From Lasioglossum baleicum (Eukaryota > Arthropoda > Insecta > Hymenoptera > Halictidae), in NCBI RefSeq assembly GCF_051020765.1, contig NC_134932.1:3782001-3846000 (forward strand): a stretch of DNA of 64,000 nt, given 5' to 3'. Position 1 is the stretch's first letter. Every line of letters starts with the position of its first letter. Shown here piece by piece: positions 1 to 7,204 of the stretch. The position numbers were made by a program, and so were the translations under genes. The notes under the pieces are model-generated. The model did no database searches. It was not told the DNA's origin and saw only the letters and a list, made by a program, of their open reading frames with translations.

Positions 1-333
1 AGGCTCGCGTGCCTACGCTTTCCGCGGTACCGAGCGCATAAATAGAGGCGAGGAATCGCAGAGAAAGTGAGGCGCGCACAGATTAAGACATCAACGACGG
101 TCCATATGCTGGCTGCACAGTACATATGTACTACTGTGACAGTAGTTTTTACTTTTCGTGAGGTAATATTTGATCGAAACAAACTGTGTTGTGTGTCTTG
201 TCAATATCGTATATTCTAGATTAGGGACCGAAGGGTTACTCTTTACTTTACCAGACTCAAAATTTGTGCCCTTCTCCTACGAATTATGATATATTTGGTA
301 TGCAACCCAGTAGATTATATAGATCCTCACTAG
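1..333. other. Unannotated flank left of the retrotransposon
   Basis: I see no gene, RNA gene or recognisable mobile element here. The sequence is unique-looking and has no open frame of note. It ends where the inverted repeat at 334-393 begins. Confidence 0.5.
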
Positions 334-393
334 GATCAATAATTGAGGAGCTATGGCTGTTTAAAATTGAGCATAGCTCCTCAATTATTGATC
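334..393. repeat. Perfect 22-bp inverted repeat (hairpin) with 16-nt loop
   Basis: Positions 334-355 and 372-393 are exact reverse complements over 22 bp, with 16 nt between them. The arms begin GATCAATAATTGAGG. It lies 83 bp outside the left LTR, so it is not part of the gypsy element. It could be the end of an old fold-back transposon or a transcribed hairpin such as a small-RNA precursor. No second copy was noticed in the window. Confidence 0.8.
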
Positions 394-472
394 GTAGATG
401 TAGATCGTAGATTCTCCGTAGGAGAGAGGTAAATAAAGTTCACCCCTTGTAAGAATAGAATATATCTTTAAA

Positions 473-476
473 ATAT
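473..476. repeat. Target-site duplication ATAT, left copy
   Basis: ATAT directly precedes the TGTT end of the left LTR and matches ATAT at 6054-6057 after the right LTR. A 4-6 bp duplication is usual for Ty3/gypsy integrase. The sequence is simple, so the exact length could be 4 by chance extension. Confidence 0.8.
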
Positions 477-739
477 TGTTGCGAAGGCTTCGGCGTGGTC
501 TTGCCGGAGAACACATAATAATAATAAACGAAACTATAACTTTATTTAATGTACAATAGAAGGAGAACAATCGATAATGTGTGCTTTCGTCTCAATCACT
601 CGAGAGGATCTAACATCTCTCTTCTTCTTATCAACAAACTCGTTGTCCGGATACCGCAATATCGATCTGACAGGCGACTTCACTCGATCTCTGTGATAAC
701 TTCAGAATATCACAGGAGAAAGGCAACTTCATCGTAACA
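477..739 (-). repeat. 3' LTR of the gypsy element (263 bp)
   Basis: This is a direct repeat of 5791-6053 with a constant offset of 5314 and no difference seen by eye. It has TGTT...AACA ends, the short inverted termini typical of retroviral-type LTRs. On the minus strand an AATAAA sits at 541-546 and would serve 3' end formation of the genomic RNA. Because the element is read on the minus strand, this left copy is the downstream LTR. Confidence 0.95.
541..546 (-). promoter_or_regulatory. AATAAA polyadenylation signal in 3' LTR
   Basis: Minus-strand AATAAA inside the 3' LTR, followed by an A/T-rich stretch. The same hexamer in the 5' LTR is at 5855-5860. It likely marks the end of the R region shortly downstream. 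Confidence 0.55.
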
Positions 740-743
740 TTAC

Positions 744-752
744 TCCCCCCTT
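744..752 (-). promoter_or_regulatory. Polypurine tract next to the 3' LTR
   Basis: On the minus strand a purine run with six consecutive G (AAGGGGGGAG) ends 4-5 nt before the TGTT start of the 3' LTR. This is the expected plus-strand DNA primer position for reverse transcription. Confidence 0.8.
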
Positions 753-1217
753 CGAAGAAAGCGGGCGTCCCGTCCGCGACTAGGTTCACCTCTGTAGATG
801 TTTCAACCTTCACGCTTCTAATTAACCAGCATCTTCAATACGTAGTCGTTAACCTTTTCACGTCAGAATGACAGCTCCCTGACATGTCAACCACTGTCTG
901 AAAAATCAATAACCGAAAACTTAAGTGATTTACCCTGGTGGCCTCAGTCAGACAGTAAACGTCCCGACATTTGTCCTCTGTCTCAGGGGAAAAACCACCC
1001 AAAAAACCCTGAGCAGGACGTTGATAGGAGGAATTAATAATTCTTTAATGAAGCTACTCCGCCCAATCCTCGCCACTCCTCTTGACTCTTGTACCTTGAA
1101 TACTCCTTTCTTGATGTCTTCTCGGGTACCAGAACAAAGTTACCCCCGTCTTCTTTTGATGAAACGTCCTCTTCTTAAGCGAAAAGTGTCGAAGTTCCTT
1201 TCCTTTGCCTCATAAAT
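753..1217 (-). other. 3' untranslated stretch of the gypsy element
   Basis: About 465 nt between the pol stop and the polypurine tract. No open frame resembling an envelope gene was seen. The short frames here are on either strand, lack motifs, and begin at non-ATG codons or read into the LTR. Confidence 0.6.
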
Positions 1218-4200
1218 TCAAGCATTGTAACGTGCGAGTCTATTTACATGAACAATCTTTGGCTTCGCTTTAGGTGAGCGAATTATACGAAAGATTAATT
1301 CATTTAACCGATCCTTTATTACATACGGTCCTTCCCAATCAGATTGGAGTTTCGGACACCGGCCTCTTGTACGCCGTGGATTGAATAACCATACCTTGTC
1401 TCCCGTTTTAAATGAAACTGAATTCGCGTGAACATCGTACCAAGACTTCATTTTGTCACTACTAATCTTCATCCGTTGACGCACAAAATCATGGATTTTC
1501 AAGATCTTAGCCCTCGTTTCTTCGATGTAAGTTCCTTCATCCTTCTTCTCAGAAGCGTAGTTACTTCCTCTCAAGAGATCTAAAGGAAGTCGTAATTCTC
1601 GACCCATGAGAACCATTGCCGGAGTATTTCTGGTTACCTCATGTTGAGACGTCCGATATGCCAGAAGGAACGTCGGTATCCATTCATCCCAGTCTTTTTG
1701 ATGTTCTGAAACAAACTGTGTTAGATACTGCAATAAAGTTCGAATCATCCTTTCAACGAGTCCATCCGATTGGGGATGTAGGGGCGTCGTCCTTGTCTTT
1801 TTAATTCCAAGCATCCTCATCAATTCCTTGAAAACATTAGATTCGAAATTCCGACCCTGATCTGAATGCAGTTCCAGTGGTACACCATGACGGCTTATTA
1901 TATCCGTTAAAAGGGTCTTCGCTATGGTTGTTGCTCTTTGATTCGGAAGCGGAACCACTTCCGGCCACTTCGAGAAATAATCTACGACGACAAGGGCATA
2001 TTTGTTTCCGGTCGTAGATTTTGGTAGAGGTCCTACAATATCCAGTGCAATTCGTTCAAAAGGGGCTCCAACATTGTAAATCTTCAAAGCGCCCTTCCCT
2101 TTCTCTCTAGGGCCCTTCTTCGCCACACAGCTATCACAACGACGGCACCATTCCTCAACTTCCCGACGATGATCAGGCCAGAAAAACCTTTGCCGAATCT
2201 TAGCAAGTGTTTTGCGAATTCCGAAATGTCCTCCCCATGGGGCGTTATGACACTCCCGTAACACTTCTTCGATTTTGCATCTAGGGACGATTAATAACAG
2301 AACTGCTTCTTTCCCGTCTGTGGATTCCCACCTCCGGAAAAGCAAACCTTTTCTTACTTCAAGAGAATCCCAAATCTTCCAGTAAAACTTTGTCACTGGG
2401 GAAAATGAAGAAACTTCCTGCCAATCTGGCTTATTTTGCTCAATTACTCTTTGTAATATGAAATTAATTTCTCCGTCGTCCTCTTGTGCTCTCTTCCATT
2501 CTTCTGAACCGGCATCTTCACAGATCGTCCTGTAAACGTGTTCTTCCTTGTTATATATTTCTTCTCTCAACTCTCTCTTTTCAAAGCGATGACAATATTT
2601 GCACTGCGAAACCTCGCATGGTCTTCTTGACAGACTGTCTGCATTTATATGCAACTTTCCTTCCCTATGTTTAATTTCGAAATCGTACTGTTGCAGTCTT
2701 TCTATCCAACGAGCCATTTGTCCTTCTGGATTCCTGAAGGACAGTAACCATCTGAGCGCAGCATGGTCAGTCCTCACTAAAAATTTTCGACCATACAGAT
2801 AGTGGTGAAAATGTTCAATAGACTTGATTATTGCCAAAAGTTCTCTTCTAGTCACGCAGTAATTCCTCTCAGCTTTTCCTAGCATTTTCGAGAAATACGC
2901 AATAACTTTCTCCTCTTGATCTTGAACCTGCGAGAGAACAGCTCCAATGGCAAAATTCGACGCATCAGTATCTAAAATGAAATCTGCATCTACCAAAGGG
3001 TAAGCCAGTATCGGAGATTCAGAGAGTCGTTGTTTCAACCACTCAAACACCTCCTGGCATTCTTCTGACCATCCAAAGGTAACTTTCTCTTCCGTCAGAC
3101 GATGTAGTGGCCTAGCGATGGCAGAAAAATCCCTGACGAACTTCCTATAGTACGTACAGAGCCCAAGAAAACTTCTTAGTTCCGTTTTATTCTTCGGGAC
3201 CGGCCATTCCTGGATTGCCTTTATCTTCTCCGGATCCGTTTTTATTCCGCATTCGGAAACGATGTGTCCAAGGTAACGCACCTCTTTACAGAAGAAATTG
3301 CATTTCTTCGGGTTCACTAACAGTTTAGCTTGACGCAGGCGTACGAAAACAATCTTCAGATTTTCTATGTTCTCATCGAAACTTCGCCCGTAAACAATTA
3401 TATCGTCCAAATACACCAAGCAGATTTTTCCGCAAAGGCCTTTTAATACCGTATCCATAAGTCGTTCAAACGTGGCAGGGGCATTGCAAAGTCCGAAGGG
3501 CATCACTTTGAATTGCCAGAGTCCTTTACCCACGCAGAACGCGGTCTTCTCACGGTCCCTTTCATGCAACATAATCTGCCAATAACCACTTTGCAGATCT
3601 ATCGTTGAAAACCAAGACGATTCAGCTAGGGCATCTAGCGTGTCTTCAATTCGCGGTAATGGGTAAGAATCTTTTTTCGTGACATCATTAAGCCGGCGAT
3701 AGTCCACACAGAATCTAGTGCTTCCATCCTTCTTCTTCACAAGAACGATAGGAGAGGACCATGGACTTTTCGACTCTTCGATTACTCCTTGCCTTTCCAT
3801 CTTTGCGAGTAACTCTTCAACCTCGTCTCGTCGGTGGAAAGGAAGGCGACGTGGTGCCTGTTTGATTGGTACACAATCTCCTGTATCAATTCTATGTTGG
3901 ACAACGTCACAACTTCCAACATGTTCAGGATTTTCTGCAAACACATCCTGAAATTCATGTGCTATTTCTGCAAACGCCATCTTCCGCGGCGGAGATAAGA
4001 CGGTAGAGCAACGCTGGAAAAGATCTTTTAAATGCTTCGGCACAAGTGAAACCATCTTTTCCTCCTCCGGAGTAACTTCTTTCTTCTTCGCCAATAAAGT
4101 TACTTCTGCCTTATTTTTCATCCCTCGACCAATAAAGCTGACCTCCTCCTTCCCAGCTATTTGTAATTTTCCTGCCAAATAATCGAGCCCACACGCGTGT

Positions 4201-4574
4201 CTCTGGAGAAATTCATTTCCCAAAATACACTCCTCCGCCATATTAATTACGAAGAAATCTTCCTCCGATTCAAAACTGTTAATTTTAACCAGACATCTGC
4301 ACCTGTCTTGAATCGGTAAATTCTCTCCAGAAATGGACACAATTTTCATTTCCGGAAGTCCCTCCGCCGCGCCAAGCTTACTTTTGGGACTGAACTTATT
4401 TGTCCCTAAAAGATTCACACTCGATCCTGTGTCAATTACTATCGAAGTCAATTCTCCATCGATGAATCCCTCGATGGCCGTACAATTCTTCTTCAAGTAA
4501 GTCTTCAGCACGACGGGGGTAGAAGAAGAAGAAGTCACAGTCTCCCCCTCTACTGTGACTTCTTTGCGTTTCCC
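1218..4574 (-). CDS. pol: Gypsy pol polyprotein: protease, reverse transcriptase, RNase H, integrase
   Basis: This makes the enzymes for reverse transcription and integration of the element. The frame is open from 4640 (a GTG) to a TGA at 1218, 1140 codons. There is no internal ATG near its start, so it is most likely made only as a gag-pol fusion after a -1 shift at 4568-4574. Counting residues from 4640, the protease has DTGSS with Asp70. RT follows, with PFGLCNAPATFERLMD near 381-396 and the catalytic YLDD at 410-413. RNase H has the acidic set Asp559, Glu600, Asp625 and Asp668. The integrase zinc finger has His798, His805, Cys835 and Cys838, and its core has Asp867, Asp927 and Glu963 with 35 residues between the last two. 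The C terminus has a GPY motif at 1104-1106. No key residue is missing, and there is no chromodomain after GPY. Confidence 0.95.
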   Translation of the reverse strand, partial: GKRKEVTVEGETVTSSSSTPVVLKTYLKKNCTAIEGFIDGELTSIVIDTGSSVNLLGTNKFSPKSKLGAAEGLPEMKIVSISGENLPIQDRCRCLVKINSFESEEDFFVINMAEECILGNEFLQRHACGLDYLAGKLQIAGKEEVSFIGRGMKNKAEVTLLAKKKEVTPEEEKMVSLVPKHLKDLFQRCSTVLSPPRKMAFAEIAHEFQDVFAENPEHVGSCDVVQHRIDTGDCVPIKQAPRRLPFHRRDEVEELLAKMERQGVIEESKSPWSSPIVLVKKKDGSTRFCVDYRRLNDVTKKDSYPLPRIEDTLDALAESSWFSTIDLQSGYWQIMLHERDREKTAFCVGKGLWQFKVMPFGLCNAPATFERLMDTVLKGLCGKICLVYLDDIIVYGRSFDENIENLKIVFVRLRQAKLLVNPKKCNFFCKEVRYLGHIVSECGIKTDPEKIKAIQEWPVPKNKTELRSFLGLCTYYRKFVRDFSAIARPLHRLTEEKVTFGWSEECQEVFEWLKQRLSESPILAYPLVDADFILDTDASNFAIGAVLSQVQDQEEKVIAYFSKMLGKAERNYCVTRRELLAIIKSIEHFHHYLYGRKFLVRTDHAALRWLLSFRNPEGQMARWIERLQQYDFEIKHREGKLHINADSLSRRPCEVSQCKYCHRFEKRELREEIYNKEEHVYRTICEDAGSEEWKRAQEDDGEINFILQRVIEQNKPDWQEVSSFSPVTKFYWKIWDSLEVRKGLLFRRWESTDGKEAVLLLIVPRCKIEEVLRECHNAPWGGHFGIRKTLAKIRQRFFWPDHRREVEEWCRRCDSCVAKKGPREKGKGALKIYNVGAPFERIALDIVGPLPKSTTGNKYALVVVDYFSKWPEVVPLPNQRATTIAKTLLTDIISRHGVPLELHSDQGRNFESNVFKELMRMLGIKKTRTTPLHPQSDGLVERMIRTLLQYLTQFVSEHQKDWDEWIPTFLLAYRTSQHEVTRNTPAMVLMGRELRLPLDLLRGSNYASEKKDEGTYIEETRAKILKIHDFVRQRMKISSDKMKSWYDVHANSVSFKTGDKVWLFNPRRTRGRCPKLQSDWEGPYVIKDRLNELIFRIIRSPKAKPKIVHVNRLARYNA
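4529..4564 (-). promoter_or_regulatory. Frameshift-stimulating hairpin, perfect 13-bp stem
   Basis: Positions 4529-4541 and 4552-4564 are exact reverse complements with a 10-nt C-rich (G-rich in RNA) loop between. In the minus-strand RNA it begins 3 nt after the slippery heptamer. That spacing is shorter than the usual 5-9 nt, but opening the lowest A-U pairs would restore it. The gag stop codon (4550-4552) falls at the loop-stem border. A pseudoknot with downstream sequence was not worked out. Confidence 0.82.
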
Positions 4575-5830
4575 ATCTTCTGCGTTTGCCTCTTCGGACA
4601 ATCCTTCTGAAAGTGTCCAGGCTGCCGACAACTCCAACACTCCCTGGGTCGATCTTCTCTATTACTGTTAATATTCGTTGTATTCCGATTCACGAAACTC
4701 GACCTCTGCTGGTAGCTCCTGTTCGGACGAAACGCCTCCTCCGGTCTTCGATCGCTCTCCCGTTCTCTCCAACTCCGTCCAGGGATAATTCGTTCCGGAA
4801 AATAATAAGGTTTGTAGCGATCGTTTCGGTTTTTATATGAGGTTTCAGTAATGGACTCAACAGCTTCAATCTCTAGGGCTCTAATAACCGTTGCCCTCAG
4901 AGATGTAAAACCACCGAGTCTCAATATTCGCTTGATCTCCTCGTTGGCCAATGCTGCTACAAATTGAGAGGCCGCGAGTTTGTCCCTACTTTCGAAAGGG
5001 CATTCGTCAAATGCAGCTTGAGCAAGCCTCTCAATTTCTGCCGCCAATTCAGAAATCGACTCCCCTTTCCGTTGCCTGTAATTTTGAAACTTCACATAAC
5101 TTAAATTTCGAAATTTTTTTATCCCATAACGGAACTCTAATGCCGAAACTATCGTCTGGAAGTCATTTTGTTTATCCACAGAAAGAGAAGTCAACACTCC
5201 TCGAGCAGGGCCCTCCAAAGATGCAACTAAGGCCAAAGCTTTCCTCGGTTCATCCCATCTATTCGCGCGAGCTATCGTGTCAAACTGAATCCGATATTCT
5301 TCCCACGAAGCTTTACCGTCGAATTTAGGCGGTTTCACGGTATATCCTAACTCTGAAACACTACGAAACCCGCCCACCGTATCGCGCGGAGGATCCTGCT
5401 GCGAAAGCGGAAGAACCGGAAACGTAGACCCGTTAAGAACAGATATATTTTCATTTTGAGGTTCACGGTTCTCGGTAGAGTTAATTAATCGCGGCTGTAC
5501 AAGCGTGTGTAGATTTTGCGAGAGCACCTGACACTGAGCCTCCAGGATCCCGAAACGTCCTTCCAAGGCAGCTTCCCTCGCAGCTTGAGCGGCCCTGTTT
5601 GCTGCTTCCGTCTCTTCAAACCGGGTCCTCTCCTGTTCCCATCTCTGTTCTGAGATCTTCTGCTGCTCTTGAAACTGCCCCGAAATGTTCCTCTGGAGGG
5701 CTTCGAAAAGCGTCTGCAACATCATCGCTTCTACTCCCGAAGTGGATGTTGTTGCGGTGCTATCTCCCGTAATCCCACTTCTGACACCAATGTTGCGAAG
5801 GCTTCGGCGTGGTCTTGCCGGAGAACACAT
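4550..5830 (-). CDS. gag: Gypsy Gag with CCHC zinc knuckle
   Basis: This is the structural protein that forms the particle and packages the element RNA. From the first ATG (5828-5830) it gives 426 residues. The open frame extends upstream to a TTG at 5884 (444 residues in that numbering). A glutamine/glutamate-rich, likely coiled-coil segment lies at about residues 55-130, a capsid-like region at about 180-350, and an Arg-rich tail before one CX2CX4HX4C knuckle (Cys416, Cys419, His424, Cys429). The ATG has A at -3. It lies inside the LTR, so residues up to 31 are LTR-encoded and 33-38 are encoded by the primer-binding site. An alternative start is the ATG pair near 5725, just past that site. 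The last codons overlap pol, and the TAG at 4550-4552 lies in the frameshift hairpin. Confidence 0.9.
   Translation of the reverse strand: MCSPARPRRSLRNIGVRSGITGDSTATTSTSGVEAMMLQTLFEALQRNISGQFQEQQKISEQRWEQERTRFEETEAANRAAQAAREAALEGRFGILEAQCQVLSQNLHTLVQPRLINSTENREPQNENISVLNGSTFPVLPLSQQDPPRDTVGGFRSVSELGYTVKPPKFDGKASWEEYRIQFDTIARANRWDEPRKALALVASLEGPARGVLTSLSVDKQNDFQTIVSALEFRYGIKKFRNLSYVKFQNYRQRKGESISELAAEIERLAQAAFDECPFESRDKLAASQFVAALANEEIKRILRLGGFTSLRATVIRALEIEAVESITETSYKNRNDRYKPYYFPERIIPGRSWRERESDRRPEEAFRPNRSYQQRSSFVNRNTTNINSNREDRPRECWSCRQPGHFQKDCPKRQTQKMGNAKKSQ
4568..4574 (-). promoter_or_regulatory. -1 ribosomal frameshift slippery site GGGAAAC
   Basis: On the minus strand the heptamer reads G GGA AAC in the gag frame, exactly the X XXY YYZ register for a -1 shift. 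Slipping moves the ribosome into the pol frame, which is open here. The relation of frames is fixed: pol is +2 (that is, -1) relative to gag. The 13-bp hairpin at 4529-4564 follows after 3 nt. GGGAAAC is a known functional class of slippery heptamer in retroviruses; use in this element is inferred. Confidence 0.88.
5771..5789 (-). promoter_or_regulatory. Primer-binding site, complementary to the 3' end of tRNA-Leu
   Basis: One nt inside the 5' LTR the minus strand reads TGGTGTCAGAAGTGGGATT. Its plus-strand complement ends ...CACTTCTGACACCA, which matches 19 nt of the 3' end of a leucine tRNA including CCA, as I recall that tRNA. The tRNA identity rests on memory of the family, not on an alignment. 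The site is in frame within gag. Confidence 0.8.
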
Positions 5831-6053
5831 AATAATAATAAACGAAACTATAACTTTATTTAATGTACAATAGAAGGAGAACAATCGATAATGTGTGCTT
5901 TCGTCTCAATCACTCGAGAGGATCTAACATCTCTCTTCTTCTTATCAACAAACTCGTTGTCCGGATACCGCAATATCGATCTGACAGGCGACTTCACTCG
6001 ATCTCTGTGATAACTTCAGAATATCACAGGAGAAAGGCAACTTCATCGTAACA
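5791..6053 (-). repeat. 5' LTR of the gypsy element (263 bp), promoter copy
   Basis: This is the upstream LTR, identical by eye to 477-739. It should carry the promoter, but no clear TATA box was recognised. AATAAA on the minus strand lies at 5855-5860. The gag frame opens after a stop near 5907, has a TTG at 5884 and its first ATG at 5828-5830, all inside this LTR. Whether that ATG is translated depends on the transcription start, which the sequence alone does not fix. Confidence 0.95.
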
Positions 6054-6057
6054 ATAT
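6054..6057. repeat. Target-site duplication ATAT, right copy
   Basis: ATAT directly follows the AACA end of the right LTR and pairs with 473-476, so the element still sits at its original insertion site. Confidence 0.8.
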
Positions 6058-6865
6058 GTACAAATTAATTTCTACATTCTACTAATATTTCCATTTTACA
6101 AATTGCTCGCTGATTAGTGAAAATATATGTAAATATAAAGATCAGTAGAATATCGACGAAAACTTAGAGTATCGCTCGAAGTTCAAGAACCCGATGTCAA
6201 ACGTTCGCCAATCCGTCAACCTAATTACGGCGTACTTACCTTTTATCGAGGACTAAGGTTGATTGTTTCGATAATGACAGTACAACGCAACGCGGAGAAC
6301 GTAATCAGGTAGCTGTAGCTCATCGCGGAACGAATCGGATTGCCAGCTGTAATCGTATAATATTTTTTCACAGCCGCTAATGAACCCGTACGCGCCACTC
6401 ATTAGACACCGACGCGGGACGTTCAGAAAACAACTTCGTATAATGAATGGTACACGTTTTTGCTCACGGTGCCCCCTTGTCGGACAAATCATCCTGTACC
6501 CGTAGATACCACCGGCTGGATGATATCGTGATATCTACGATCGGCCAGGTAATAATTTAGAAACCAGATTAAGACGCGTGCTATTACGTAGGTGCGGTTT
6601 ATCTGCGCGCGTATCGGGGTTCCTTTCAGTGAAACTGTACCGTCATTCCGCAGACAAACACGAACGGTTTCCTCGCGATAAATATTCCACGTGATAATGG
6701 AACGTTTCCCAGTTAGACTTTGCATTTGCGAATGTTACATACGGTTGGCCGTGGAAATATTTACATTGACACAAGTTGCGACAAACCGTCCGCAATTTAT
6801 GTTGCGTTCTCTGTTCTCTGTGTAGTATTATAGTTATACTAGAATCATTCACACATTTCAGAGGG
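6058..6865. other. No gene seen between gypsy element and first MITE
   Basis: About 800 bp of AT-rich DNA. The short open frames on both strands start at non-ATG codons or carry no motif. No repeat shared with other parts of the window was recognised. Confidence 0.4.
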
Positions 6866-7204
6866 TTAACACTGAACCACCACTGCCGGTTAAATGATTT
6901 TTATATTTTTCATTTCACAATTATTGAAATTATAAAGTCGCTTACGTGGAAATCGATTCGATAAATTTCTTTATCCCAACACACATTGTAACGAGTAGAC
7001 TGCGGATCTTTATGCAAAATAAAAATGTTTTGCATTGATTGTGAGAAGCAGGAAAGCAGAAAAATTGATTTTATCCCGTAACGACTTTGTTACATTGAAA
7101 GCATCATTACAACATTCTTGCATTCTTAAAATCTTTTACCGTTTTATATTTCGCACAACCAATTTCTTCATAAAGAATTGCACAAAATATAAATAAGGTG
7201 TTAA
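6866..7204. mobile_element. Candidate TTAA-flanked MITE with CGGATC-family sequence inside
   Basis: TTAACAC at 6866 and GTGTTAA ending at 7204 bound 339 bp. The terminal match is only about 7 bp, so the boundaries are weak. Inside, from 7000, a copy of the AGACTGCGGATCTTTATGCA family runs to about 7185 and shares a roughly 150-bp body with 16542-16696 and 34375-34524. Confidence 0.4.

Larger units (their letters stand above)
477..6053 (-). mobile_element. Complete Ty3/gypsy LTR retrotransposon, 5577 bp
   Basis: The element reads on the minus strand. In order it has a 5' LTR (5791-6053), a primer-binding site, gag, a -1 frameshift signal, pol (protease, RT, RNase H, integrase), a roughly 480-nt untranslated stretch, a polypurine tract and a 3' LTR (477-739). 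The domain order with integrase after RNase H is the Ty3/gypsy (Metaviridae) arrangement. No env-like frame follows pol. The flanks carry a 4-bp duplication, ATAT, at 473-476 and 6054-6057. Both LTRs look identical over 263 bp and gag and pol are both open, which points to recent insertion and possible competence to move. The clade within Ty3/gypsy cannot be named safely without a tree. Confidence 0.95.

Noticed and set aside
740..1217. Possible env gene after pol
   Set aside because: No open frame with a signal or membrane segment is present, and the space is under 500 nt.
1218..4640. Independent start of pol at 4640
   Set aside because: The codon there is GTG and lies within gag. The frame register and the slippery site favour a gag-pol fusion.
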